The notes beneath the pieces were generated by a model. It saw nothing but the letters and a program-made list of their open reading frames with translations, did not search any database and was not told the DNA's origin. From positions 145,434,057 to 145,498,056 of the forward strand of contig NC_062219.1 in the NCBI RefSeq assembly GCF_902686445.1: a DNA stretch of 64,000 nucleotides. The letters run 5' to 3'. Shown here in pieces: positions 43,111-53,786 of the stretch (within the stretch, counting starts at the first letter, position 1; each line of letters opens with the position of its first letter). A program made the translations under genes and the position numbers. Source of the stretch: Sciurus carolinensis (taxonomy: Eukaryota > Chordata > Mammalia > Rodentia > Sciuridae).

Positions 43111-43966
43111 CAGGTCTGTACAGCACTCCTGAGGCCTGTCAAAGAGCGGAGCCAGGAAATGGGCTGCCAGTCTCCCAGAGAACTTCCGGTCAGTCAGTGC
43201 GAGCTGTCTGGGGACAGTCCACCAAGGGGCACACGAGCACCCAAAGACCATCAGCCTTCAAATAGAGGCCAGAACATGACTTGAATGGGATTTTAAGTGC
43301 GGAGAGCAGGATTAGATGACCTTCCCAGGGTCCTTCCAGTGGGAGGGTCTGTGGTGTCTACAGGCGCCCCTGGGTGAGTCAAGGATCTTCCTCTGCCATC
43401 ATGGACAACACAGGACGTGAGAGGACCACGGTGCCCACGCGTCCTCCCTCCCTCTCTGCAGCTCCTGATGGCACGTGCCCAGGCTGCACGCTGCCACGGC
43501 CTTCTCAGAAACGCACCCGGTCTAGCCCTTCCAGTGAATTAGCATTTCCATATCAGTGAGCAAGAACAAGTTAACACGCCGGCAGCGTGGGCTACCTTCC
43601 AGGGTTTGTCTGCTGACAGATTAAAAAGTATGTCAACACGCCTTTATATTAACAAATATTGCAAAGCAGAAGCCTTTGTTTGTTTGCTTTCTTTGTTGCT
43701 CTGCCTTCCCAATTCGTGGGTGAGGCTGGTGAATCCACACCTGCATTCACACCCTTGTAGATGGAGCAGTGAAGTCAGCCCGGCTGGGGCCTCTGGTGCC
43801 CGGATGAACCCGCTGGGGGGAGGGTGCCGAGTGAGTGGGTGGGCAGTTTCTTTATTATGCAATTTGGGGGAGATGATATGGTCCTCATAGGATGCACTTT
43901 CAAGTGGCTGGGCTTCCATTTCAATACCCTGCAACAGGGGCGGCACTTGGCAACTTTTTGAGAAAA
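43111..43966. other. Unassigned sequence
   Basis: No repeat or gene recognised. Confidence 0.4.
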
Positions 43967-43967
43967 G

Positions 43968-44005
43968 TTTTTTTGTTTTGTTTTGTTTTGTTTTGTTTTG
44001 TTTTA
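43968..44005. repeat. (TTTTG)n microsatellite
   Basis: Six to seven TTTTG units preceded by a T-run; possibly a mutated retroposon tail. Confidence 0.93.
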
Positions 44006-44119
44006 AAGTACCTTTAAATGTGTGAAATTGGACACTAGGTCTGGACCTTTCTCACTCTCTTTGATTGCCAGTTTACAGTGACTGGGAGCTGACTGGAACC
44101 CCAGGTCCTTCTGGTCAGG

Positions 44120-44465
44120 CTACAGGGGAGCAGATTTTGCCAACCACAGCCCACAGGCCAATGCCAGACAACCACCTGTTTTTAAAGTACAGCCCATGAG
44201 CTAAGAATGACTTTCACATTTTTAAATGGCTGGAAAAAAAATCTAAAGAATCATATTTCATAAGATGAATCATATTGCATCACATGGGAAAATTAAAATA
44301 ATGTGAAATTCAAGTTACAGCGTCTAAAAGCAAGGTTCGGTTGGCACACAGCCAGTCTTGTTCATTTACGTGTCACTGTGGCTCCTCTCATGAAGCAGCA
44401 CGGTTGAGGACATCTGCCAGGCCCTGAGACCTCCGAAGTCTAAAATGCTGACTCTGACCCCGGAG
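44120..44465 (+). mobile_element. Ancient DNA-transposon fossil (hAT type)
   Basis: 'gattttgccaaccacagccc', 'acaggccaatgccagacaac', 'cacctgtttttaaagtacag', then 'ttggcacacagccagtcttg', 'ttcatttacgtgtcactgtg', 'gaccctgagacc'-like text and 'gaagtctaaaatgctgactc' follow the mammalian hAT fossil whose consensus reads 'gcccgcgggccaaat ... cattcatttacgtattgtc ... gcctaaaatatttac'. The 44,220-44,335 segment is extra AT-rich sequence. Confidence 0.6.
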
Positions 44466-44568
44466 GGAACATGCTTCACCTCTCCTGCTCTGGAGTTCGA
44501 GGAAGGAGCCTGCTCCTCTTACGTGCCCTCCCTGAGATTTTCATTGCTTTCCTAAATCCTGTGGATGA

Positions 44569-45032
44569 TTTTTTTTTTTTTGTATTAGTGCATTAGAATC
44601 ATGCATAATAGTGGAGTTCATTTGGACAGATTCATAAATGCATATAAAATAATGTACCCCATTTAGATCCCAGTACTTCCTCTTTCCCTCCCCTCTCCGC
44701 TCCCCCGTCCCCCGTCTACTCCATGGGTCTTCCTTCTAGTCATTGATCTGTTTCTGAGTTGGTGCATTATAGCGATACATGAAGGAAGGTACTGTGGCAA
44801 ATTCACACCTGCACTAGTGTACTTCAGTCAACCTAGTTCACGGCTCCTCCCCGTTCCCATCCCCTCCCCTCCCCCGGCCCCCCGCCCTTGGGCCACCACT
44901 TCTTCTCTCCTGACCTCCCTTCTAGTTTCACTAGATCCCCTTTTTCAGTCCTGGCTTCTGCATATGAGAGAAAACATTTGCCCCTTGACTTTCTGAGTCT
45001 GGCTTATTTCACTTAGCTTAAGGTTTCTCCAG
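44569..45032 (-). mobile_element. Sciurid L1 3' UTR, minus strand
   Basis: T-run (tail, 44,569-44,581), then 'gtattagtgcattagaatca', 'tgcataatagtggagttcat', 'aatgtaccccatttagatcc', 'cagtacttcctctttccctc', C-rich blocks, 'ctgcatatgagagaaaacat', 'ttgccccttgactttctgag' and 'tctggcttatttcacttagc'. This is the reverse complement of an L1 3' UTR I know from squirrels, containing the lineage-typical polypurine (here polypyrimidine) blocks. Confidence 0.85.
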
Positions 45033-45035
45033 ATG

Positions 45036-45510
45036 ACTTTTATTCATTGGAAATCTAAATCAAGTTCCTACTTGTGCCAGGCAAAGCACAGGGTCTGGGG
45101 GTACCAGTGTGAACGGCAGAGGCCAGCCGCTGCTCAAGAGCAGGTGTAAACCACGCTGCTCCGCGGACGCAGCATGCTGCAGAGGGTGAGCCCAGCGGGG
45201 CCCAGGGCGGAGGCACGGGGGCCACAGACACACGAAACAGGCATTGATCTCCTGCCCTGGAATATCAGGTAAGAGATGAGGAAGTGTCGATTAGCCACTG
45301 TCTGGGGTTTGTCAACACAGGGAAGGGGGACAGAAAGAGTGACCTAGTTCAATTTCTTGAGCACATCCTTCTTTCTTTCTTCCACTGTACTGTGCTGGGA
45401 TGGGGAGAAGCACAGAAAATGAGGGAGAGAGAAATGAGCGGAGGTGGAGTCAGGTAGGGCCAGGCCACAAAGAGACTTCAAAGGCAAAAGTAGTCCTTAC
45501 GCTCAGCAGT
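45036..45510 (-). repeat. L2 LINE fossil
   Basis: 'cttttattcattggaaatct', 'tcctacttgtgccaggcaaa', 'gcacagggtctgggggtacc' and, later, 'gtagggccaggccacaaaga' with 'cttcaaaggcaaaag' follow reverse-oriented L2. The centre is poorly matched. Confidence 0.55.
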
Positions 45511-45519
45511 CCTGTTTCA

Positions 45520-45795
45520 TTAGCAAAACTCTGAAAGCAACCACAAGGCCACAGGAGGACAGATAAATAAACAATGACGGATTCACACAATGGAATATTA
45601 AAAAGTGATGAAAACAAATCTATTACCACCACGTGCAGCGACATGAGTGAATCTTTGCAACAGACGGTTGCCTGAGGAAAGCGAGTCCCAGAAGACAGTG
45701 CGCCGCTTGATCAACTTTTCATACAGTTAAAGAACTAAAGTTTAACAAGGTATTTTTAGAAAGATCTTTATGTAATATATATGTGTAAATGTTCA
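45520..45795 (+). repeat. L1M 3' region fossil
   Basis: 'actctgaaagcaaccacaag', 'ggacagataaataaacaatg', 'acggattcacacaatggaat', 'attaaaaagtgatgaaaaca', 'gcagcgacatgagtgaatct' is the end of L1 ORF2. Downstream UTR is weakly matched. Confidence 0.8.
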
Positions 45796-45970
45796 TTTGT
45801 AAATCCAGATAGGTACAATGCATTTCCACAAAGCAAGGGAATAGTTCAATGCAAGGTTCAGAAGAGTGAGCTGGTCGTCTAACGGGGGCAGTTCTGACTG
45901 ATCTCTCTGGCTGCGTTGGGGAGAGTTCTCTGGAACCAGGCAAGCGAGGAAGCAGAGGCCCAGGAGCCTG

Positions 45971-46046
45971 CGGAAGAGCTAGTTAACTCAATGGCGGGGC
46001 AAATTCCCGGCATGCATGAGGCGCTGGGCTCGATCCCCAGCACAGG
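45971..46046 (+). mobile_element. Degenerate ID SINE
   Basis: 'gagctagttaactcaatggc', 'ggcatgcatgaggcgctggg' and 'ctcgatccccagcaca' keep the ID body. The A box is damaged and the A tail is lost. Confidence 0.65.
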
Positions 46047-46921
46047 AGAGCGGGGTAGAGAGAAAGGGAAGAAAATGAACCAGGACAGGGCCTTTGGCCA
46101 GGAGTTTTCCAAGCACTGCCCCCTAGGAAAGATTTTATCAGGTGGATAAACGTGGACCACACCTGAGAAGCGTTATGGAGACCCTTAGAAGGACCTTCAG
46201 CTAGAAGAGCTCACGGGCAAATGAAGAAGAGAAAAATCACAACAAACCTACACCCGCACCACAGCACTTCCCACCCCCCAGGGCAGTTTTCTCCCCTCCT
46301 TTTAGTGTACCTGTCTCCTCCCTCCACAGGTGTACTGAAAATTCTCTGAAGTAGCAGTTCTGGGAACAGATTTCTCGACTGGCATGTTTGGCTTGGTTAA
46401 TTGCTTATTTGTGGTTGCAGTTCGAGGTCCGAGGGTCGAGGCTGAAGTCCAGCGAAGGCAAGTGATGACCTGGGTGCCCTCCCGCAGGGGTCCTTAGGCA
46501 GCCACCTTCCCGTCAGAGGCACCTCCTCCCAGCCCTCCAGGTGTGAGCTGCTTGGTCCCACAGGTTCGCCCAGTGAAGGGACGCTTGGGGTTCAGAGCTG
46601 CTCTCTTATCGCCACCCTCACTAGCTAAGGGACCTTGGGTGCCCAGGGACCTGTGACTCAGTGTCAACACAGATGACGACCCTCTGTTTGTCACCATCCC
46701 TAAGAAGCAATCTCTAAAGCGCCCCTAGCTACTGTCAAGTAAAAATTACAGGAAGCCATTGGTCGGAACTAGACTCCTGTACTAAAATTCCAAATGAACC
46801 AAACCAAGACTAAGTTGTTATCTGACCTTCCAAGAAGTCAGAATTACAGAAATCATAGCCAAATTTCCCACACTGCCCAGTTTCCATTGGCACGATAAAG
46901 AACTTCCCTCTGTCCTCATCC

Positions 46922-46922
<1 letters not shown>
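46047..46922. other. Unassigned sequence
   Basis: No repeat or gene recognised. Confidence 0.4.

Positions 46923-46923
<1 letters not shown>

Positions 46924-46960
<37 letters not shown>
46924..46960. repeat. (CA)n microsatellite
   Basis: About 18 uninterrupted CA units. Confidence 0.97.
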
Positions 46961-46962
<2 letters not shown>

Positions 46963-47950
46963 GGTAACCTGAAGTAACCCCATGTTAACCAGGTGTTTTT
47001 CTATAGTTCTAGCTTCTTGTCCTTACAAGGAGAGTAATTTTGGAATGTCTGATCCACTTTTTCTTTGTAGCTGCTTTCTTCAGGTCCTACTGTCCTCTTA
47101 CTCTGTTTCATGGAATGAAGTGTGGCCTGATTTCAGAATCGCAGATAAAGTCAGTTAAGGTCTTTCCACTTAATTGCGGTAGTTTTGTTCTTTGCTGCTG
47201 CCTTAAGTGAAGCTCTGTTTTTCTGTATCGTTGTCAAATGTTCCAGAATAATTGTGACTTCTCTCCCTACTGGTTTCATGATCCCTACAGATGCAGGATG
47301 AGGGCCGAGTCTAGCTGAGGTCTTCCTAGTGGTGACAGACTGGTGGACAGACCTCATCCTCTGCCATGCCTCCTGGCTACTCTCTGTCTTCTCCACCTCT
47401 CGGATCTGGTTACCTGTTGCCTGTTGCATTTGCAACAAAAATGACTTACAGGAAAATCAAAAGAAAGGTAAGAGGGGTCCCCCAACCTTCTCTCCTCCAC
47501 ACACCAGCTCTCCTAGAGCAACAGGGCCCTCTGTCAAGAAGGCATAATGCTTGACATTATTTACCAACCAGCTTATACTGAAGGCTTCCAAGTGAGTGTT
47601 CTGACTCTGGGGACAGAAGATGAGACTCTGCCCCTACAATGATATGAATCATAATAATGGTAATCTTTTAAATTGCTGGAATGACAAAGGCTGTGAACCC
47701 CCTAAAGAAGAACAGATTTTTAATTCTGAGAAATCCGGAGGGTGGTTCACGCACACGCACGCTCGGGGAGTGCTGGGAGGGGTGGTAAGATGCTCACTCC
47801 AGAGCTTCTGGGGCACACGGCTGCTCGCCTGCAGAGATGGGAATTATGCACTCCAGTAACCCTGACGACTCACAGTTAACTCATTTACATTGAAAGTTGA
47901 ACAGATCTGCCCCAAGTAGCAGATAAACATATTTACATGGATTATAAATC
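46961..47950. other. Unassigned sequence with an exon-like segment
   Basis: 47,291-47,467 is bounded by a pyrimidine-rich acceptor-like 'tgatccctacag' and a strong donor, aag|gtaaga. The frame through it is not recognisable, and no branch of evidence beyond splice words supports an exon. Confidence 0.3.
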
Positions 47951-47954
47951 TTAA

Positions 47955-48090
47955 CACTGGGGAACAGGAAAGAGCCTAGAGGTCATCTAACCAACCTCTC
48001 CCGGTACAGAAGAGGAAACTGAGGCCCAGAGACCCCAAGTGACCAGCCCAGCTCCCGGCTACATCCAGTGGCAGAGCTGGGCTCAGGGGC
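47955..48090 (-). repeat. MIR-family SINE
   Basis: 'gcctagaggtcatctaacca', 'tacagaagaggaaactgagg', 'cccagagaccccaagtgacc' and 'agtggcagagctgggctcag' are the reverse MIR/MIR3 words in order. Confidence 0.85.
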
Positions 48091-49230
48091 TGCTTTCCAA
48101 GCCCCCACCGCCTCTGAGCTTTAGTGAAATTATTCTGTTATCTTCCAACAGACAGAAAAGCAATGAGGGAAACAAGATGGGGGAAAAAGAAATTGAAACA
48201 GAGAGGAAAGGATGGAAGAGATAGAGAGCGACGGAAACCACAGCAGAGACTGTCTGTCCCCGTCGGGCTTTATCTGTCCCTGTATCTACCTCATCTCATT
48301 CTCTTCTGAAACCTGTCCTACCCTGTCTCCCACAGGCTGGCTCCTGAAAGAGGACAGCCTGGCTTGGTTTTTTCCAAATGCCACGGCAGGAGCCTGCAAA
48401 GAGCAGAACGCTGGTGGGGCTGCGAGTCCTCAGAAGGAATTTTCCAGTTACCTCTGCACCCTGCCCACCCCACGTCCATCTTCCCTCGCTGTCAACGAGG
48501 AAGTGAGAGGGGACCCTTCAGGCCTCGGAGGAGGCTCCTGAGCATTGTGCACACTTCCTTCCCAAAAGGCAGAATCTCAAGCCCCACCCACCCCCACCTC
48601 GGGGACCAGAATCTGTATTTGAACAAGTGGTTCAGATGACTTGACGGAGCGCACACAGAAGTCTGAGAAGCAACCAGGTGGAGAATATTTGAAACGTTCC
48701 TTCCTGGCCTCCTGTCAAAGCCTTCCTCCAGGCCCTGGGAGGAAGACAGGTCAGAGATTTTAAAGATTAAGATTTACACAGTCTTTTCAAGGCTAAAATC
48801 CCATCCTGGGATGTGCCTGGGAGCAGAGCGATTCTTTTGAAGGAGTTCATTCCCAGCTTGGAGGTTTATTCTTTCCAGTTCAGATCAGATGTTACCTGTG
48901 ACAAGTCACCAAAGTTCCTATCACAGGTTTTGTTTTGCAAACTCCAAATGGAGGTCGATGCCCAGTATCTCCAGCCTCTCCTGACTTTGAAAAGTAAAAA
49001 GAGCAAGAGGATTTAGATACTTTGGACTTGTCCGGTCCTGAAGCAAAGCCAATCTCCTTCTAGGCCTTGCTGAAAAGAAGGAGGGACCAGGAGGGCAAGG
49101 AGGAGCAAGACTCCAAGGTCCCACTGCAGCCAAGATTGCAAATGTGCATGCTGGTGGCCAAAATCACAAGAACAAATTAGCAGGGGAATTTTCCAGGTGT
49201 CAGTTCCAAAGAGAGAACAATAGACAAGGA
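48091..49230. other. Unassigned sequence
   Basis: No repeat or gene recognised. Overlapping frames of 91-109 codons have no domain. Confidence 0.4.
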
Positions 49231-49232
49231 AC

Positions 49233-49258
49233 AAAAAAAAAAAAAAAAAAAAAAAAAA
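49233..49258 (+). repeat. Poly-A tract (26 A)
   Basis: A long A-run without a recognised SINE or LINE body upstream. It could be the tail of an unrecognised retroposon or a slippage tract. Confidence 0.9.
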
Positions 49259-49950
49259 CCTTACACAAAAGATTTCCAGCTTTGAAGCTGGTGAGGGAAT
49301 ATTGACTTATATCCTTATTTTTCCCACGTGTCATGTCATCCCACATGTCACAGAGGATTTCTTGTGAAATAATCCCTCGGCCAACATCAGGGAATAGTCC
49401 TGCCCTTTGATGGAGACGATACAATCTTGAAAGCTACCCTGCTTACACACCTCCCGTTAGGCTGCTCAAAATAAGGTATCTGAAAGGAAAGTGGGGGGAG
49501 AAAAGTACATATAAACAGAACGAGGGAGCTTTTAAAAGACAGAGAAAGAGGGAGAATTCTAGAACGCGCGTCTATGAATAGACGCTGCCAATGCAGGATG
49601 TATATAAAGCATTTTATAGCCTTCACAGGTTTTACTTAATCTGCAGATTTTGCCAGTCGCGTTCATATTTATAGCCGTATGCAACTCTTCACAACACAAA
49701 AGCTAAAACAAAGACCAAGACTCTTACCTTGGAGGATCTGAATTCTGTAGCCTTCTTCCACCTTTGTACACGCACACACACTGCTACCAGCACCGTGAGG
49801 AGCTCTCCAGTGCCCATTCCAACAGTAACATCTCAGCACAAAGACCTCAGCCGCTGGGACGAAAGCAAGGCTCACTCCCACCTGATTCCTCCTTGTGTGC
49901 AGCTGAGGCAGGGAGCTTGGCCTCTGAACTGGAAATACTCGACCCGAAGC
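49259..49950. other. Unassigned sequence with a perfect short hairpin
   Basis: 49,568-49,585 is a perfect inverted repeat, gcgtctat-ga-atagacgc. No repeat family recognised. Confidence 0.4.
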
Positions 49951-49951
49951 T

Positions 49952-50140
49952 AGGACAGTGGTGCACACCTGTAATCCCAGTGATTTGGGAGACTGAGGCA
50001 GGAGGATCTTGAATTCAAAGCCAGCCTCAGCAACTTTAGCAAGGCCTAAGCAACTCATGAGACCCTTTCTCTAAACAAAATATAATAAAGGACTGGGGAT
50101 GTGGCTCAGTGGTTAAGCCTCTCTGGGTTCAATCCCCAGT
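49952..50140 (+). mobile_element. MEN-type dimeric SINE (B1 + ID)
   Basis: 'agtggtgcacacctgtaatc', 'ccagtgatttgggagactga', 'atgagaccctttctctaaac' then 'actggggatgtggctcagtg' and 'tgggttcaatccccagta'. Its A-rich tail has turned into the purine microsatellite that follows. Confidence 0.93.
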
Positions 50141-50284
50141 AAGAAAGAAGTAAGGAGGGAGGGAGGGAGGGATAGGGGAGGGGAGGGAGGGAGAATGGAA
50201 GGAAGGAAGGAAGGAAGGAAGGAAGGAAGGAAGGGAGGACAGAAGGAAGGAAGGAAGGAAGGAAGGAAGGAAGGAAGGAAAGAT
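50140..50284 (+). repeat. (GGAA)n/(GGGA)n polypurine microsatellite
   Basis: About 145 bases, almost wholly purine on the plus strand. First (GGGA)n, then two pure (GGAA)n blocks separated by 'ggaggacaga'. It begins directly at the tail of the MEN SINE. Confidence 0.95.
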
Positions 50285-51975
50285 TGGATCTCAGCAAAAA
50301 CCAAAAGCTACCATCTTTCTGGATGCAGTATAACCAGAAAATAGCACACACATGTACACACTCATGCCCTCATGTGATTTCTAGGTCTTCGAAAGATATT
50401 TCTATTTTATTGGGTTTTCAGTCCATTGTCATGAGGATGATCCAATCTGCTTCCTATTTGAACCAGTTCCAGGCAACATGAGCAAACTTCCGGCCAGTTT
50501 TATCCTGCTATGGGGATAGGCAAACCTGAGCTCGGGTTGTCTTTACCACGGGTAGGTTGCCTGAAGCCAGGACCCAGTTCATAAAGATGTGGGCTATTTT
50601 GTCCCTTCAAAAGTCTAGTGGTCACAGAGAAGGAAAATACTTTAAATACGGAACCAGCCCTCGCGAATGGAAAGCAGTGCAGAGAGCGGGGGTTTGGCTT
50701 CCTGCCATTTTTGCAAATGTGTTTTCAAAACCAATTACAATGCGGTGATCAGGCAGCGAATTTGCTCCTGCAGCAGATTACTTAGGCCAATCAGCTGTGC
50801 GGGGCTCCCGTGGACCTCCTCGTTCTTGGGAATGGGGAGAGTTCTCCATAGAAGCCTTGCTATGAGAAAGGATTTCTTTTAAAAAGGACATCTTTTATTT
50901 TCCCATCTGTTTCCTCTCACAGCACAATTTGGGGTCAACTCGGGTCTTACAACATTCAGAAGGATAATTTGGCTCTTTCCTTCAATAACTGTGAATATGG
51001 AGGCTGAAAAGGGCTTACTCTTAACTTCTTTCAGCACAGAGGAGCACGGGAAAGAAAACACTCCCCCACTGCTGGATCTGAGGTTCTGCCGTAAACAGAC
51101 AGGGGCCAAGTGACTTTCGAAGGGCAAAAAAGAAACACCCCCAAAGTAAAGGATGTTAATTGAATTTGTTTTCAAAAATTGCAAATCCTGGTATCTGCCT
51201 AAAGCAAATGAGGCATTAATGCCGGGAGGCCATTGTGGCTGCAGGACAGAGCCGCCTGTGTGGGAGAAGACTGGGCAGCCTTTCTGGCAGCTACTTTGTC
51301 TTTTAAGGTGGCGAGAGCTGGTTTCTGGAGTTCACACTCCTAGAACATAATGTGGAGTTACAGTGGACACTCAGTCACACACGATGGGAAATTTTTATAT
51401 GAATCCAAGTACAAAGAGGAAAAAAGAAAACACGGAGACTTTTCATGCAACTGGTGAAAGCATGAGCTCTCCCTGGGCCTTGCCCTCCTGCCCTCCTCAG
51501 GGGAATGCCCTCGATGGACAGGCGATGAGCTGGCAACCACAGAATGCAAACCACACATCCTCTCTCCCCACCACCTCAGGCTGGCCGCTATATCCCCAGC
51601 ATCGGGAGCCCTGTCCCTCCTCCTCCTCTGCTGCCAAACTTACTAGAATTTTTTAAGTGTGAGTGCAATTCTCTTATTTTTTTGTTGTTTTGGTTGTTGC
51701 TGTTTTGTTTGGTTTGCTTATTCATTTAGCCAGCTAGAAAACTTTAATACCTGCTGTCTGGTTCAAAATCAAAGCCCAGTGCGTTTCTGTGGAATAGTAG
51801 AGTGCTTGAGCTAGATTCTTTAGAAGTTATTTCTGCCTCTCTCCCCACTCAGCTCCCATGGCTATCACCCCCCACCCTGAGGAAGAGGAGACCCTCAAGG
51901 CAGGGAGTGTGAAGGGCTGGGGGCAGGGACCTGAACTTCACCAGGCAGAGCAGCTACAAGCAGGCTGTGTGTTTG
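50285..51975. other. Unassigned sequence
   Basis: No repeat or gene recognised. T/G-rich tract at 51,676-51,720. Confidence 0.4.
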
Positions 51976-51977
51976 TG

Positions 51978-52105
51978 TCCCCAGAAACTCATGTTGAAGC
52001 CTTAACCCCAATGTGATAGCAACTAGAGGTAAGACCTTTAGGAGGTAACCAATTTCAGATGAAATCATGGACTGCGGGGACCCTCATGGTGGGATTAGTA
52101 TGCAC
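51978..52105 (+). mobile_element. MLT1 LTR, left part (interrupted)
   Basis: 'gtccccagaaactcatgttg', 'aagccttaaccccaatgtga' and 'aagacctttaggaggtaacc', 'aatttcagatgaaatcatgg' match the MLT1 5' half. Confidence 0.85.
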
Positions 52106-52462
52106 TACTACGTTCTGAATTCTGGCATCCCTGCAACATTCATGGGTTGAAACTTAAGGACAAAGGTGTTGGTAGTAGAAGTTGAGGCCTTTGAGAGGTG
52201 ATTAGGTCAGAGGAATGGCGCCCCCATGAGTGAGCTCCATGCCTTTGTAAAAGAAGCTGAAGAGAAACCTCTCCCAGCTTATACCATATGAGGATGCAGC
52301 AAGAGGGCGCCATCTTTGAAGCAGAGAGACAGCCCTCACCAGACATTGAATCTGTTGGCACCTTGATTTTGGACTTCCCAACCTCTACAATTATGAGCAA
52401 TAAATTTGTGTTCTTTATAGATTACCTAGCACTGTATGGTAGCATCTAGATAAACTAAGACA
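52106..52462 (+). mobile_element. MaLR LTR nested inside MLT1
   Basis: 'caacattcatgggttgaaac', 'gttgaggcctttgagaggtg', 'attaggtcagaggaatggcg', 'gaggatgcagcaagagggcg', 'cctcaccagacattgaatct', 'ccttgattttggacttccca' and the end 'gataaactaagaca'. A complete MaLR (MLT1/MST-type) LTR of about 357 bases dividing the outer LTR. Confidence 0.85.
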
Positions 52463-52711
52463 GTGCCCTTGTAAGAGGAAGGCCAAAATCACTCCCTCTT
52501 TCCAGGCACACACAGCTAGGAAAGGCCATGTGAGGACAGTCAGAAGGTGACCGTCTGCAAGTCAGGAAGAGAGCCCATGCCAGGACCCAACTGTGCTGGC
52601 ACTGTGGTCTCAGGCACCACCCAGCTTCCAGGGCTGTGAGAAACATATTTCTATTATGTAAGCCACCAGGCTGTGGTGTTTTGTGGAGGCAGCCTGAGCT
52701 GACTATACTGG
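52463..52711 (+). mobile_element. MLT1 LTR, right part
   Basis: It resumes 'gtgcccttgtaagaggaagg', 'aggaaaggccatgtgaggac', 'gtctgcaagtcaggaagaga', 'cttccagggctgtgagaaac' and ends 'gcctgagctgactatactgg'. Confidence 0.87.
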
Positions 52712-53623
52712 GGCAGACCCTCTCTAACCAACTGTGCCCTCCCCTCACAAGCAACATTGTGTCCCCAAGGTCACCTTCCTCCCACTGCTAAAAAATTCTC
52801 TTTCCTTAACCAGGCCCAACAGATCTTCCCTTCCTTCCTTCCTTCCTTTCAAAGATCATGGGATTGAGCTTTGGATTTCTGGAGTTGGGGGCAGTGGGCT
52901 CAGAAATAAAATGTGTGTGTTTATGTAGACACTGGTTAGGGAACGTGTCTCTTTCAAAGACCAACTAAGAGAAGATGACAGCTCCAGGCGGGTCTTCAGC
53001 AACATCGTTCCAGAGAGAGGTGCCCTGTCTGCCTCTTCCCATCTGCTCTCTGCCTCCTCCTCCGACCGCTCCCCGTCACACACTCCATCTCACCCTGACT
53101 CACCTCAGCAGAAGCAACAGGGCCTTGCGGGAAGTTGTCCCCGTCCATGATACATTTCAGAAACCTCCCAGCAGCAAACCTCTTTGTTATTGAGGTGAAA
53201 TGTTTTTAAACACACACAAAAAAAATACACACAGCCTGGGTACACCCAGTCACAAAAAACCCCTGCACTGGACAAGTTAATGGGAGAGCTTGGCAGGACA
53301 GATGACAGGATGGGGCCGAACCGAAGGGCAGTGTCTACACATCAGTCACCTTTATCTGTCCTTCTATACACCCATTGTCATTTGACCTGGAGATTTCAGC
53401 TGTAGATGACACCAGGGTGATTAGCCTTGGTTTTCCAAGACTTCTCAAGGTTGAAAGCATCATAATGGTGATACAATTCCACCTCATGAAGGATGCTGTC
53501 CTAATTAAAACCACAAGTGTCCTCTCTCCCACACACTGCAGCAGAACATGGATGTATAAGAAAACGGGGGGATGGCAAGGGAGGGAGCTTGGAGAAGAAA
53601 ATTCTGGACAAGAGCCAAGTGCT

Positions 53624-53639
53624 GGGGGGTGGGGGGGGG
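53624..53639 (+). repeat. G-run (quadruplex-prone)
   Basis: Six G, a T, then nine G; with neighbouring GG words this could form G-quadruplex DNA. Confidence 0.7.
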
Positions 53640-53768
53640 TGTAGCCCCGCCCACATGCCCTCCAAGGAAAGAAGAAGCAGGTGTTGGAGACAGAGAGAGC
53701 CTGGGAAAAAGATAAATCCCTAAGCAGATCGGGCCACCAGAAGTGACCTGCTGCGCTCAGGAGGGAGT

Positions 53769-53786
53769 GGGGGGGGCGGGGGGGGC
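53769..53786 (+). repeat. G-run (quadruplex-prone)
   Basis: Two runs of eight or so G separated by a single C. Confidence 0.7.

Noticed and set aside
23356..46960. Regularly spaced repeats suggesting a CRISPR array
   Set aside because: The repeats are eukaryotic (CA)n microsatellites and SINEs at irregular spacing in a mammalian genome.
47151..47438. Minus-strand 95-codon frame with lysine/threonine-rich sequence resembling a retroelement or nuclear protein
   Set aside because: I could not place it in any family, and a plus-strand exon-like segment overlaps it; no evidence for either as coding.
52305..52320. CTCF-like 'gcaagagggcgcc' in the nested LTR
   Set aside because: Three mismatches to the core; a normal part of the MaLR consensus region.
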